A DNA stretch of 64,000 bases from Streptomyces cellostaticus (GTDB lineage Bacteria > Actinomycetota > Actinomycetes > Streptomycetales > Streptomycetaceae), in contig NZ_JALLIN010000020.1 in the NCBI RefSeq assembly GCF_023630175.1, forward strand, positions 1 to 64,000, given 5' to 3'. Both the position numbers and the translations under genes were made by a program. This document shows, piece by piece, positions 22,678-30,660 of this stretch; within the stretch, counting starts at the first letter, position 1; every line of letters starts with the position of its first letter. The notes under the pieces are model-generated. The model saw only the letters and a list, made by a program, of their open reading frames with translations, ran no database searches and was not told where the DNA came from.

Positions 22678-22724
22678 GGCCGATCACCGGTGCGGGCCCG
22701 CGCGGGCGGCTATAAGTGGTGGGC

Positions 22725-23210
22725 ATGTCCACAGACACGCGCGCATCCGCACCCGCTCCGGCCCCGCTGCACTGGAAGCTCGTCATCGACGCCGCCGACC
22801 CGCACACCCAGGCGGACTTCTGGGCCGCCGCGCTGCACTACGAGGCCGAGGACAACAGCGCGCTCGTCGAACGCCTGCTGGCCCTCGGCGCGCTGCCCGG
22901 CGCGGCCACCGTCGAATACCACGGCCGGCCCGCCTTCCGGGACCTGATCGCCGTACGGCACCCCGAGGACCCCTACGACCCGGACACCGGCATCGGGAAG
23001 GGCCGGCGGCTGCTCTTCCAGCGTGTCCCGGAGGCGAAGACGGTCAAGAACCGGCTGCACATCGACGTCCACGCCGCTGACGGGCGCCGGGCGGACGAGG
23101 TCGCCCGACTGGAGGCCCTGGGCGCGCGGGTGCTCCGCGAGGTGAAGGAGCCCGCCGGCGAGTGGGTCGTGCTGGCCGACCCGGAGGACAACGAGTTCTG
23201 CGTCGCTTAG
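22725..23210 (+). CDS. VOC-family (glyoxalase-like) protein
   Basis: This is a small cytosolic protein of 161 aa with the glyoxalase/bleomycin-resistance (VOC) fold. The N-terminal unit begins WKLVIDAADPHTQADFWAAALHY, and the last unit ends in LGARVLREVKEPAGEWVVLADPEDNEFCVA, the typical closing glutamate-containing strand. A middle segment FQRVPEAKTVKNRLHIDVHA carries the usual HxDV pattern. The family includes dioxygenases, isomerases and drug-binding proteins, so the reaction cannot be told. ATG 22725 is preferred over the GTGs just upstream. A TATAAG at 22711 ends eight bases before it, so the mRNA may be nearly leaderless. Confidence 0.85.
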   Translation: MSTDTRASAPAPAPLHWKLVIDAADPHTQADFWAAALHYEAEDNSALVERLLALGALPGAATVEYHGRPAFRDLIAVRHPEDPYDPDTGIGKGRRLLFQRVPEAKTVKNRLHIDVHAADGRRADEVARLEALGARVLREVKEPAGEWVVLADPEDNEFCVA

Positions 23211-23372
23211 CCGCCGTCGGTCCGGGCGGCCGTCCAGCCGCGTAGGCCGGGGTCAGCCCGTCGAGGAGCGGTGTCCGGTGGGCGCTCTCCCGGCGTGCCG
23301 GCCGGAAGCCCTCGTACCGGGTGCACTCGGGCTCTCGTCCGGTGCGGCGACAGTGTCCTCCGGGCGTCGCGA

Positions 23373-24641
23373 CTAGGCCCGCGCCGCCCCGGCCGCGCGG
23401 TCGGCCAGGCGGACCATGCGCGAGCGCGCCGACTCCAGCGGCTCCGGGTCGCCGGACGCGGGTCCGGGCTCCGTGGTGAGGTCCGTCCACAGGCCGATGA
23501 GGTCGCGGCCCAGCCGCAGCCCAGCCTCGGGGTCGCGCACCGCGCGCCAGGCGGTGGCCGCGCTGCGCACGTTGCCGTAGGCCGCCTCCGCGTCGTACGC
23601 CTGCCGGCGCAGCCGCGCGAGGTCCAGGGAGAGCTGGAAGGAGCGCACCGGGTCGCCCGCGAGATAGGCGATGTAGGCGGTCAGCTCGCCCAGGTGCAGC
23701 ACCTCGGGGTGGTGGGGGCCCAGTACCGCGGAGGCCTCGGCGACCGTGCGGTCGGCGAGCTCCGCGGCCGCCTCGATACGGCCTTCCCGTACGGCCTCGT
23801 TGATCCGCGCCATCGGCTCGGTGAGCAGTTCGGCCCCCTCCGCGGTCTCGGTCACGGGCGTGTCCCCGAGCACCTCCTCGGCCACGGCGTCGAAGCCGCG
23901 GGCGGGGGTGGGGGTGGGGGTGGGGGACGAGGCCGGGGCGGACTCGGGGTCGTGCGCGGGCGCCGCCGGGACGGACCCGGTCGCCGCCGCGGGCAGGAGC
24001 GCCCGGACGGGCCGTGACCCGGCCGGCCCGGAGTGAGGCGCGGATACGGCGAGCACTCCCCCGGGGTGCCGCGCGGATGCCGGGTCCGCCTGCTCGGGGC
24101 GCTGCGCGGGCTCGGAAGCAGGCGCGGGCACGGACACGGGCGCAGGCGCAGGCGCAGGCGGCATGGTCTGGGGCCCGTACGGGGGGACGGGAGCCGGTGC
24201 CCGGGTTCCGGACGCGGTCCGCGCGCCGGGTACGGCACCCATGACCGGCGGCGGTCCGAACCGGCCCTGCGGAGCCCGCGCCGGAGCGGGGGCCACCACG
24301 ACCGGGCCGGCCACCCCGGCACCGGGGCCGTCGGCGCCGGTCCCCGCGGCGATGCGCACGGGGTCCCCCGCGACGCGGCTGGAGCCGTCCGCCGAGACTT
24401 CGAGCGGGACCACGCAGCCGGCCCGGTCGTTGTGGATCGTGGCGCGTATCGGGGTGCCCAGGCTGATGGCGAGGCGCTGGAGGTGGTTCAGCACGGCCTG
24501 CTGGATCTCCTGACCGGGCTCCGCGACGACCGCCGTCCCGCCCACGGAGGCACTGCCCGTGCCGGACACCCGGACGGCCACCGCCGCGGGGTGTGCCACG
24601 GGCTGCTGCGCCCGCCTCTTCTCGAAGCTGAGTCGAGACAT
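23373..24641 (-). CDS. Hypothetical Pro/Ala-rich protein with TPR-like C-terminal domain
   Basis: This is a 422-aa protein of unknown role. The N-terminal 100 residues form a small domain (QQPVAHPAAVAVRVSGTGSASVGGTAVVAEPGQEIQQAVLNHLQRLAISLGTPIRATIHNDRAG and onward) whose repeated actinobacterial occurrence I recall only loosely. Residues about 105-245 are Pro/Ala/Gly rich, with PAPAPAP and PTPTPTP runs, and look disordered. The last 165 residues are alpha-helical, with tetratricopeptide-like spacing (EGRIEAAAELADRTVAEASAVLGPHHPEVLHLGELTAYIAYLAGDPVRSFQLSLDL). It resembles a scaffold or type III secretion-like adaptor, but no enzyme motif is seen. ATG 24641 is chosen because GAGGGA precedes it. 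It is divergent from the FMN reductase gene. Confidence 0.75.
   Translation of the reverse strand: MSRLSFEKRRAQQPVAHPAAVAVRVSGTGSASVGGTAVVAEPGQEIQQAVLNHLQRLAISLGTPIRATIHNDRAGCVVPLEVSADGSSRVAGDPVRIAAGTGADGPGAGVAGPVVVAPAPARAPQGRFGPPPVMGAVPGARTASGTRAPAPVPPYGPQTMPPAPAPAPVSVPAPASEPAQRPEQADPASARHPGGVLAVSAPHSGPAGSRPVRALLPAAATGSVPAAPAHDPESAPASSPTPTPTPARGFDAVAEEVLGDTPVTETAEGAELLTEPMARINEAVREGRIEAAAELADRTVAEASAVLGPHHPEVLHLGELTAYIAYLAGDPVRSFQLSLDLARLRRQAYDAEAAYGNVRSAATAWRAVRDPEAGLRLGRDLIGLWTDLTTEPGPASGDPEPLESARSRMVRLADRAAGAARA
23904..23926 (+). repeat. G-quadruplex-forming simple repeat
   Basis: Four runs of five G separated by single T bases lie on the plus strand, inside the Pro/Thr-rich codons of the minus-strand gene. 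The G-rich strand is the template strand. Short loops and long G-runs make a very stable quadruplex likely. Confidence 0.75.
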
Positions 24642-24779
24642 CGGTTCCCTCACTCCCCCGGCGCCACGATCCGGTCCGTACGCGTCCTGCCGACCAGTGT
24701 GTCCGTTCGGCCCGGCTCCCGCGTCACCACGGCGTCACAGCCTCGCACCAGCCGCGGCCCGGAACCCCGGAACCGGCTC

Positions 24780-24818
24780 TTGAAACCAACTGCTTGCGTA
24801 TGCATAAAATGCACACGC
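24780..24818 (+). promoter_or_regulatory. Promoter with overlapping operator for the FMN reductase
   Basis: TTGAAA at 24780-24785 acts as a -35 candidate, with CATAAA (17-base spacer) or TAAAAT (19-base spacer) as -10. Arms GCGTATGCAT (24796-24805) and ATGCACACGC (24809-24818) form an inverted repeat with one mismatch around an AAA centre, lying right over the -10. The AT-rich island stands out in this sequence. A repressor site is likely. Confidence 0.6.
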
Positions 24819-24857
24819 CCTTATTCGCGGTCCGACATCAGCCATCACGGGGGATCC

Positions 24858-25445
24858 ATGAGCCGCCGCTTCCTCTTCGTCCTGGGCAGTGCCCGGCCCG
24901 ACGGCAACACCGAGCTGCTGGCCCGTGCGGCCGCCGAGCAGCTCCCCGACGACGTCGAGCAGCGCTGGATCCGCCTCATCGACCGCCCGCTGCCCGACTT
25001 CACGGACCTGCGGCACGACACCGCGCACGTACGGCCGGCCCCGGACACCCCGGCCGGTCTGCTGCTGGACGCCACCCTGGGGGCCACCGACCTGGTGATC
25101 GCCTCCCCGCTGTACTGGTACTCGGTCTCCGGTCACACCAAGCGCTATCTGGACCACTGGTCGGCCTGGCTGCGCACTCCGGGGATCGACTTCAGGGCGA
25201 CGATGGCCGGGCGCACCCTGTGGGGCGTCTCGGCCCGGGCGGACCGTGAGCCGTCGGTCGCCGACCCGCTCGTCGGCACGCTCAACAACTCGGCCGCCTA
25301 CCTGGGGATGCGCTTCGGCGGTGTGCTGCTCGGCAACGGCAGCGCGCCCGGGGACGTGGCCGGGGACGCCGAAGCGCTCACCCGCGCCAAGACCTTCTTC
25401 GCACGGGAGGCCCCCCTCGCCCGCTTCCCCTATCAGCAGGCCTGA
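24858..25445 (+). CDS. NADPH-dependent FMN reductase / flavodoxin-like oxidoreductase
   Basis: This is a flavodoxin-fold oxidoreductase of 195 aa. The N-terminal phosphate loop FVLGSARPDGNTELLARAAAEQL is the FMN-binding P-loop of the NADPH-dependent FMN reductase/WrbA-like superfamily. The segment ASPLYWYSVSGHTKRYLDHWSAWLRTPGIDF matches the second FMN contact with the conserved P-Y-W-S pattern. It likely reduces flavin, quinones or azo/nitro compounds using NAD(P)H. ATG 24858 is used; GGGGGATCC lies before it. The gene is single, with its own promoter and a palindrome over the -10, so it is probably induced by a small molecule. The exact substrate cannot be judged. Confidence 0.88.
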   Translation: MSRRFLFVLGSARPDGNTELLARAAAEQLPDDVEQRWIRLIDRPLPDFTDLRHDTAHVRPAPDTPAGLLLDATLGATDLVIASPLYWYSVSGHTKRYLDHWSAWLRTPGIDFRATMAGRTLWGVSARADREPSVADPLVGTLNNSAAYLGMRFGGVLLGNGSAPGDVAGDAEALTRAKTFFAREAPLARFPYQQA

Positions 25446-25582
25446 GCCGGCCGAGGAAAGCCGGTGCCGCGTCGGTCGCGGTCCGCGCGAGGGGGCGGAC
25501 CCCCGCCGAACACGGCTGGTGCCGCATCGGCCGGGGTTCGACCCGCCGCGGCGCCCGGGGGCGGATCCTGGCCGACACCGCA

Positions 25583-26467
25583 CTAGACGCTGATGTCCTT
25601 CGTCGTGAACCGCGCCCAGGCCGCCGAGCCGAACACGGCCGCGTACAGCGCCTGGAGGCCGAGGTTCCTCACCAGGTCGTCCCAGTAGACGGGGTCGCGC
25701 ACCAGGTCGGCGAAGGACAGCCAGTAGTGCGGGAAGAGGTACGGCCGCACCGCGTGGAGCTGGGGTATCTGGTCGAGGATCTGAACGGTGATGAGCAGGC
25801 CCACGGTGGTCGCCATCGCCGCGATGCCGCTGTTGGTGAGGGTGGACACGAACAGGCCGAGCGCCGCGACACCGACCAGTGAGGCGGCGACGACCAGCGC
25901 GATCAGCAGCGCCCGGCCGAGGCCCTCGGCGAAGGTGATGCTCGTGCCGGAGATGGTCGTGAGGTCACCGAGCGGGAACAGCAGCGCTCCGACGGCCAGC
26001 GCGGACACGGCCACGACCAGGGTGGCCAGCAGGCAGAAGGCCAGGACGGTCGCGTACTTGACGAGCAGCAGCCGGGTGCGGCCGGCCGGGGCGACCAGCA
26101 GGTAGCGCAGGGTGCCGGCACCGGCCTCACCGGCGATCGAGTCGCCCGCGACGACGCCGACCGCCATCGGCAGGAAGAAGGGCAGGGTCGCGGCCAGCGC
26201 CGTGAACACCAGGAACAGGCCGTTGTTGGTGATCTGGGCCATGAACGCCGGCCCCTCGCCGCCCCCGCCGTCCGCCCCCGGACCGCCCCGCGTCTCGATC
26301 CGCACCGCGATCCCGACCAGTACCGGCACCGCCGCCAGCACCGCGAGCAGCGCGAGCGTGCGCCAGCGGCGCAGGGTGGTGACCAGTTCGCTGCGCAGGA
26401 GTCCGACGCTCCACAGCGGACCCGGTCCACGCCGCGCCGGCGCCCCGGGGGCCTCAGCCCGCGACAT
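25583..26467 (-). CDS. ABC transporter permease
   Basis: This is the membrane component of an ABC-2 type exporter, 294 aa. It has six predicted spans: one near residue 40, then a cluster from about 85 to 215, and two near the C-terminus. A glycine-rich exposed loop (RIETRGGPGADGGGGEGPAF) follows TM1. The segment IAGEAGAGTLRYLLVAPAGRTRLLLVKYA is the typical ABC-2 cytoplasmic coupling motif between TM2 and TM3. Its start lies 14 bases inside the ATPase gene, so the two form one exporter. It is third in the operon lolA-like, ATPase, permease. The cargo is unknown. Confidence 0.9.
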   Translation of the reverse strand: MSRAEAPGAPARRGPGPLWSVGLLRSELVTTLRRWRTLALLAVLAAVPVLVGIAVRIETRGGPGADGGGGEGPAFMAQITNNGLFLVFTALAATLPFFLPMAVGVVAGDSIAGEAGAGTLRYLLVAPAGRTRLLLVKYATVLAFCLLATLVVAVSALAVGALLFPLGDLTTISGTSITFAEGLGRALLIALVVAASLVGVAALGLFVSTLTNSGIAAMATTVGLLITVQILDQIPQLHAVRPYLFPHYWLSFADLVRDPVYWDDLVRNLGLQALYAAVFGSAAWARFTTKDISV

Positions 26468-27485
26468 CGAATCCCTCCCCGGTCAGTGCCACGAACGCGT
26501 CCTCGAGCGAGGCCCGTTCGAGGGTGAAGCCCCGCACCCGGACGCCCGCGGCCACCAGGGCGGCGTTCACCTCGGCGAGGTCCCGCTCGGGCGGCTCGCC
26601 GGTCACCCGGTCGCCGTCGGCGACCACGGCCGCGACGCCCTGCTCCTTCAGCACCCGGGCCGCCTCGGCGGGATCGGGGGTGCTCACCGCCAGCCGGCCG
26701 CGCGCCCCGGCGGCCAGGTCGGCGACCGCGCCCTGGATGATCAGGCGGCCCTGCGCCATCACCGCCGCGTGCGTGCAGACCTGCTCGATCTCGTCGAGGA
26801 GGTGGGAGGACAGGAACACGGTCGTACCGTCGGACGCCAGTTCCTTCACCAGGGCGCGGATCTCCCGCATGCCCTGCGGGTCGAGCCCGTTGGTGGGTTC
26901 GTCCAGCACGAGCAGTCCGCGCGGCCGGAGCAGGGCGGCCGCCAGGCCGAGGCGTTGCTTCATGCCCAGCGAGTACGCCCTCGCCCTCTTGCCGGCCACG
27001 GCCGTCAGACCCACCCGGTCCAGGGCGGCCGCGACGCGGGCGCGCCGGGTGCGCGGGTCGGCCGTCGGGTCCGCGGCGTCGTAGCGCAGCAGGTTGTCCC
27101 GGCCCGAGAGGAAGCCGTACAGCGCCGGGCCCTCGATCAGCGCGCCGACCCGGGGCAGCACGGTGCGGGCGGACCGGGGCATGGGCCGGCCCAGGACGCG
27201 GGCCGTGCCCGAGGTCGGCTCGATCAGGCCCAGCAGCATCCGGATGGTGGTGGTCTTGCCGGAGCCGTTCGGACCGAGGAAGCCGAAGACGCTGCCCGCC
27301 GGGACGGTCAGGTCGAGACCGTCGACGGCGAGCTGTCCGCCGCGGTAGCGCTTGGTGAGGCCGTGCGTGGCGATGACCTGCTCCGGCGCGTCCCCGGCGG
27401 GACGCCCCGCGGCGGACTGTTCGCCCATCGGCTCCCTCTCGGTCTCCCGTGCCCGCTCCTGCCCGCCCGTGCCCGGGAGGATCAC
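26454..27485 (-). CDS. ABC transporter ATP-binding protein
   Basis: This is the ATPase of the exporter formed with the next gene, 343 aa from the upstream start. Walker A GPNGSGKTT is at residues 71-79, the signature is the variant YSLGMKQRL, and Walker B is LLVLDEPTNGLDPQG, followed by the switch histidine in FLSSHLLDEIEQ. The C-terminal 90 residues form the regulatory extension common in drug- or lipid-export ATPases, ending in the ASLEDAFVALTG motif. The GTG at 27485 overlaps the preceding stop (GTGA). An ATG at 27428 with a GAGAGGGAG site is a real alternative that removes 19 variable residues. Confidence 0.92.
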   Translation of the reverse strand: MILPGTGGQERARETEREPMGEQSAAGRPAGDAPEQVIATHGLTKRYRGGQLAVDGLDLTVPAGSVFGFLGPNGSGKTTTIRMLLGLIEPTSGTARVLGRPMPRSARTVLPRVGALIEGPALYGFLSGRDNLLRYDAADPTADPRTRRARVAAALDRVGLTAVAGKRARAYSLGMKQRLGLAAALLRPRGLLVLDEPTNGLDPQGMREIRALVKELASDGTTVFLSSHLLDEIEQVCTHAAVMAQGRLIIQGAVADLAAGARGRLAVSTPDPAEAARVLKEQGVAAVVADGDRVTGEPPERDLAEVNAALVAAGVRVRGFTLERASLEDAFVALTGEGFDVAG

Positions 27486-28681
27486 TTGCCCGCGTTCGCC
27501 GCCTTCACCAGCGCGTCCTTGGTCACCGCGCCGGCGTAGACCTTGCCGTCGTCGGTGATCAGGGCGTTGACCAGGCGGGTGGAGAACACCGTGCCCTTGC
27601 CGAACTTGCCGGAGACCTGGTCGCCGAGCGAGTCGAGGAAGCCGCCGAGGGCACCGCCCCGGTCGCCGGACGGCGCGCCGCCCCGGCCGCCCGTGTCGAA
27701 GCGGGCGATGGACGTCCAGCCCTCGCCGAGCACGGTGGCCCCGCCCAGGCCGTCGGCGAGGTCGCCACCGCCCTCGGGGGCGTGCTCCGGTGCCCTTCCG
27801 TGCCCCTTCTCCTCGGTGACCTTCGCGCCCTCGGGCGGGGTGAAGTCGAAGGTGGAGGCGGCCGGCCTGGCGAAGGAGACCTGGGTGAAGCCCGCGTCGA
27901 GCACGGCGGCGCCACCGCTCCTCGGAGTGAGCGTGAACTTCAGCGGCATGCCCGTCCTCGCGTCCACGGCGATGCTGACGGCGCCGACCGTGGTGCCGGA
28001 CTGCCGGGGCTTGATCAGCAGCTTGTAGGCGTCGCGTCCGGCTACCTGCGCGGTGCCGTCCACGGTCACGGAGGTGGTGTCGTCGACCGCCTTCAGTGCC
28101 TCGGCGGCGAAGTCCTCGGGCGTGGCCGGCGGCCGCTCCGCCCGGTGCTGCCCGCGGGAGCCGGCGGTCGTGGAGTGGTGGACCTCGTTGCTCTTGCTGT
28201 CGTAGCCCCAGACGTCCCTGCCGTCGTGGATGAGGCTGTACTCGGAGCCGCTCTCCAGCAGCGACAGCTTCTGCCGGTCCGGTCCGTCGGCGGCCACGCG
28301 CAGCGTGTGCGTGCCCGATACCAGCTCGGTGAGCTTGGACCGCGGGTCGGCGGAGGAGCCGTCGCCGCCTCCGGCCGCGCCGGACGCCAGCCCGTTCGCC
28401 AGGCCGCCGAGGTTCGGCAGCCCGAGGTCGGTGCTGACCTTCACCGTGCCGGAGAACCGCTGCACGTCCGACTTGGCGATCCTGTCGACGAGCTGCTGCG
28501 CGGTGATCTTCGGAAGATCGGGGTCACCGGAGTCGGCGAGCGCCGGGACCAGCCCGATCGTGGCCGCCGCGACCCCCACCACCGCGACCGGGACCACGTA
28601 CCGGGCGGCCTTGCGGCGTCCGGTGGGCAGGTCCTCGTCACGTGCGGCGCCCATCGCGTCGTCGGATTCGTACGGTGCCAT
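27482..28681 (-). CDS. LolA-like membrane-anchored or secreted lipoprotein-carrier-fold protein
   Basis: This is an exported protein of 399 aa. The N-terminus has basic residues (RRKAARYVVPVAVVGVAAATIGLVPALADSG) acting as signal or anchor. The rest shows the LolA/LppX-type pattern. It begins ITAQQLVDRIAKSDVQRFSGTVKVSTDLGLP, continues through strands such as KLSLLESGSEYSLIHDGRDVWGYDSKSNEVHHSTTAG and AYKLLIKPRQSGTTVGAVSIAVDARTGMPLKFTL, and closes with a C-terminal region rich in Gly. Proteins of this kind often precede ABC exporters in Streptomyces and may carry or sense a hydrophobic molecule. ATG 28681 is set by GGAGGT nine bases upstream. Function is inferred only from fold and context. Confidence 0.8.
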   Translation of the reverse strand: MAPYESDDAMGAARDEDLPTGRRKAARYVVPVAVVGVAAATIGLVPALADSGDPDLPKITAQQLVDRIAKSDVQRFSGTVKVSTDLGLPNLGGLANGLASGAAGGGDGSSADPRSKLTELVSGTHTLRVAADGPDRQKLSLLESGSEYSLIHDGRDVWGYDSKSNEVHHSTTAGSRGQHRAERPPATPEDFAAEALKAVDDTTSVTVDGTAQVAGRDAYKLLIKPRQSGTTVGAVSIAVDARTGMPLKFTLTPRSGGAAVLDAGFTQVSFARPAASTFDFTPPEGAKVTEEKGHGRAPEHAPEGGGDLADGLGGATVLGEGWTSIARFDTGGRGGAPSGDRGGALGGFLDSLGDQVSGKFGKGTVFSTRLVNALITDDGKVYAGAVTKDALVKAANAGK

Positions 28682-28855
28682 CTGTGCCTTACCTCCGTCG
28701 TCGGCGGCGGCTGTCCCCACACTGGTCCACCTGAGCCGCCATTCTCACCCGAATCGGTGAGGAGTGGTGATTTCCGTGGTTTCCATATGACCAAATCGGC
28801 CGTGAGGAAGCGTCAGACCGTGGCACCAAGTCCGTGTACGCCTGGGGTATGACAC

Positions 28856-28909
28856 CCGAGGGCGGTGCCTCCCCCGACCCGTAGGGGTCGGGGGAGGCAC
28901 CGCCCTCGG
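28856..28909 (-). terminator. 25-bp perfect hairpin after the polyprenyl synthase gene
   Basis: Arms 28856-28880 and 28885-28909 are perfect complements with a four-base GTAG loop. It starts 15 bases past the stop at 28924 and insulates the LolA-ABC operon downstream. It is the strongest terminator-like hairpin in the window. Confidence 0.85.
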
Positions 28910-28923
28910 CCGCGGTCAGGGGC

Positions 28924-29934
28924 TCAGCCGGCCCGGTGCACCACCGCGTCGCACAGTTCGAGCAGCGCCGCCTTGGCGTCGCACTCCGGCAGCGGGGCCA
29001 GCGCGGCGCGCGCCTCCTCCGCGTAACGGACGGTGTCGCGGCGGGCCTGCTCCAGCGCGGGGTGGGCGCGGAGCGCGGCCAACGCCTCCTCGAGCCGCGC
29101 GTCGTCGCCGAGGTCGGAGTCGAGCAGTTCGCACAGCGCGGTGTCCTCGGGCAGCCCCCGTCGGGCCGCGCGCTCGCGCAGGCGGAGCACGGGCAGCGTC
29201 GGGATGCCCTCGCGCAGGTCGGTTCCCGGGGTCTTGCCGGACTCGCGCGCGTCGGAGGCGATGTCCAGGACGTCGTCCGCGAGCTGGAAGGCGACCCCGA
29301 GCCGCTCGCCGTACTGGGTGAGCACGTCGACGACCCTCTCGTCGGCGCCGGACATCATGGCGCCGAACCGGCAGGACACCGCCACCAGGGAGCCGGTCTT
29401 GCCGCCCAGCACGTCCAGGTAGTGCTCGACCGGGTCGCGGCCGTCCGAGGGGCCCGCGGTCTCCAGGATCTGGCCGGTGACCAGCCGTTCGAACGCGAGG
29501 GCCTGGACCCGGACCGCCTCGGGGCCGAGGTCGGCGAGGATCTGGGAGGCGCGGGCGAAGAGGAAGTCGCCGGTGAGGACCGCGACGGAGTTGCCCCAGC
29601 GCGTGTTGGCGCTGTCCACCCCGCGCCGCACGGAGGCCTCGTCCATGACGTCGTCGTGGTACAGCGTGGCCAGGTGGGTCAGCTCCACGACCACGGCCGA
29701 CGGCACCACGCCGGGCGCGTAGGGGTCCCCGAACTGCGCGGCGAGCATCACGAGGAGCGGCCGGAACCGCTTCCCGCCGGCCCGTACGAGGTGCTGCGCG
29801 GCCTCCGTGATGAACGGGACCTCGCTCTTGGTGGCCTCGAGCAAGCCTTCCTCGACAGCCGTCAATCCGGCCTGGACATCGGCTTCCAGAGCCTGGTCCC
29901 GCACGCTCAGCCCGAACGGCCCGACGACGGTCAC
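28924..29934 (-). CDS. Polyprenyl diphosphate synthase (menaquinone side chain)
   Basis: This is a trans-isoprenyl diphosphate synthase of 336 aa that condenses isopentenyl diphosphate onto allylic diphosphates. The first aspartate-rich motif is DDVMD at 94-98 (LYHDDVMDEASVRRG), and the second is DDVLD at 220-224. Other conserved parts are GGKRFRPLL near residue 54 and GGKTGSLVAVSCRFGA near 178. The residues before the first motif (THLATLYHDD) are bulky-poor, consistent with a long-chain product, probably the C45 chain of MK-9. The GTG start has AGGAGA about seven bases upstream. Its presence between the two nuo operons fits a menaquinone role; chain length is inference. Confidence 0.9.
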   Translation of the reverse strand: MTVVGPFGLSVRDQALEADVQAGLTAVEEGLLEATKSEVPFITEAAQHLVRAGGKRFRPLLVMLAAQFGDPYAPGVVPSAVVVELTHLATLYHDDVMDEASVRRGVDSANTRWGNSVAVLTGDFLFARASQILADLGPEAVRVQALAFERLVTGQILETAGPSDGRDPVEHYLDVLGGKTGSLVAVSCRFGAMMSGADERVVDVLTQYGERLGVAFQLADDVLDIASDARESGKTPGTDLREGIPTLPVLRLRERAARRGLPEDTALCELLDSDLGDDARLEEALAALRAHPALEQARRDTVRYAEEARAALAPLPECDAKAALLELCDAVVHRAG

Positions 29935-30398
29935 GAGGGGTCTCCTGTCTGCTGCTGTCTGATGGCGGTTACACGGTTTGTCGATAGGTCGCTGCCCTCA
30001 CTCAAGTCAGCGTATCCGGTCCTGTTTCGATCACCGAGGGCGCCCACCGGTCCGGCACGGAGGGCATCGGACCGAGGTCGGCACACCGCCGACCACCCGA
30101 TAATACGGACATTAGGCCCCTTAATATTCCTTTTACGACGCGTAGCAAATCGGCCATACGGCATCTCGCGAGGCACCCCGCCCCCGTTTCCCCCTCCCGC
30201 CCCCAAATCCCTCATGTCTGATTTGGAATACTTTGCTATTTCGTGAATTGGGTCACGCGCCCCGGTCGGCGCACAGGGCCCGACCTCCCCCCACCTCCCC
30301 TTGCCCCATGGGCGAGTTGAGCGTTGGCAGTAGCAAAGGATCAAGCACCCAAAACGGAACAGAACAAGGTCAACTTGGCCTTTACGTGAATCCGACAC
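29935..30398. other. Long intergenic region, relatively AT-rich
   Basis: No coding sequence is supported here. The stretch from about 30095 to 30245 is far richer in A/T than the rest of the window. A TATTAT sequence read on the minus strand (30100-30105) is a candidate -10 for the polyprenyl synthase gene, giving a leader of about 160 bases. The plus-strand part leads into the riboswitch promoter of the transglycosylase gene. Confidence 0.5.
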
Positions 30399-30428
30399 TT
30401 GTTCCGGACATGTGCTCTCGCATACGTT
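30399..30428 (+). promoter_or_regulatory. Promoter ahead of the ydaO riboswitch
   Basis: TTGTTC (30399-30404) and TACGTT (30423-30428) are separated by 18 bases. Transcription would begin near 30436, immediately before the first paired bases of the riboswitch, which supports the pairing of these elements. Confidence 0.5.
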
Positions 30429-30444
30429 CCCGGCCAGCCGAGCG

Positions 30445-30643
30445 GAACGCCGAATCCTGCCGCCGCCCGGCACCACCCATCGACGAACCAATTCGTACGG
30501 CAGGAGCGGGGGACCCAGGTAAGTTCGCCGGACCGGACGACCCATGTCGTCACCGGAACGGCAAGGGGTGAAGTCGTGCCGCCTCGGGGGCGGCACGGCC
30601 GGGCACCTCCCCGCCCGAACCCGACAGCTCACCTCGCAGGCGA
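30445..30643 (+). promoter_or_regulatory. ydaO-yuaA type c-di-AMP riboswitch
   Basis: The leader of the transglycosylase gene carries the conserved blocks of the ydaO motif in order: CGCCGAATCCTGCC, GGAGCGGGGGACCCAGGTAA, GGCAAGGGGTGAA, and the hallmark 3' end CCCGAACCCGACAGCTCACC followed by TCGCAGGCG. A GC-rich stem (GTGCCGCC...GGCGGCAC) lies in the middle. In Streptomyces such elements control cell-wall hydrolase genes, lowering expression when c-di-AMP is bound. The element ends 17 bases before the start codon. Boundaries are approximate. Confidence 0.9.
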
Positions 30644-30660
30644 CGGAGAGGAACGTCCCC

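Noticed and set aside
22711..22716. TATAAG as a -10 for a leaderless VOC-gene mRNA
   Set aside because: The sixth base is not T as in TANNNT and no -35 is visible, so it is noted in the gene entry only.
25446..25582. A terminator between the FMN reductase and ABC permease genes
   Set aside because: Only an imperfect direct repeat and a 5-bp GGGGG/CCCCC pairing are seen, too weak to call.
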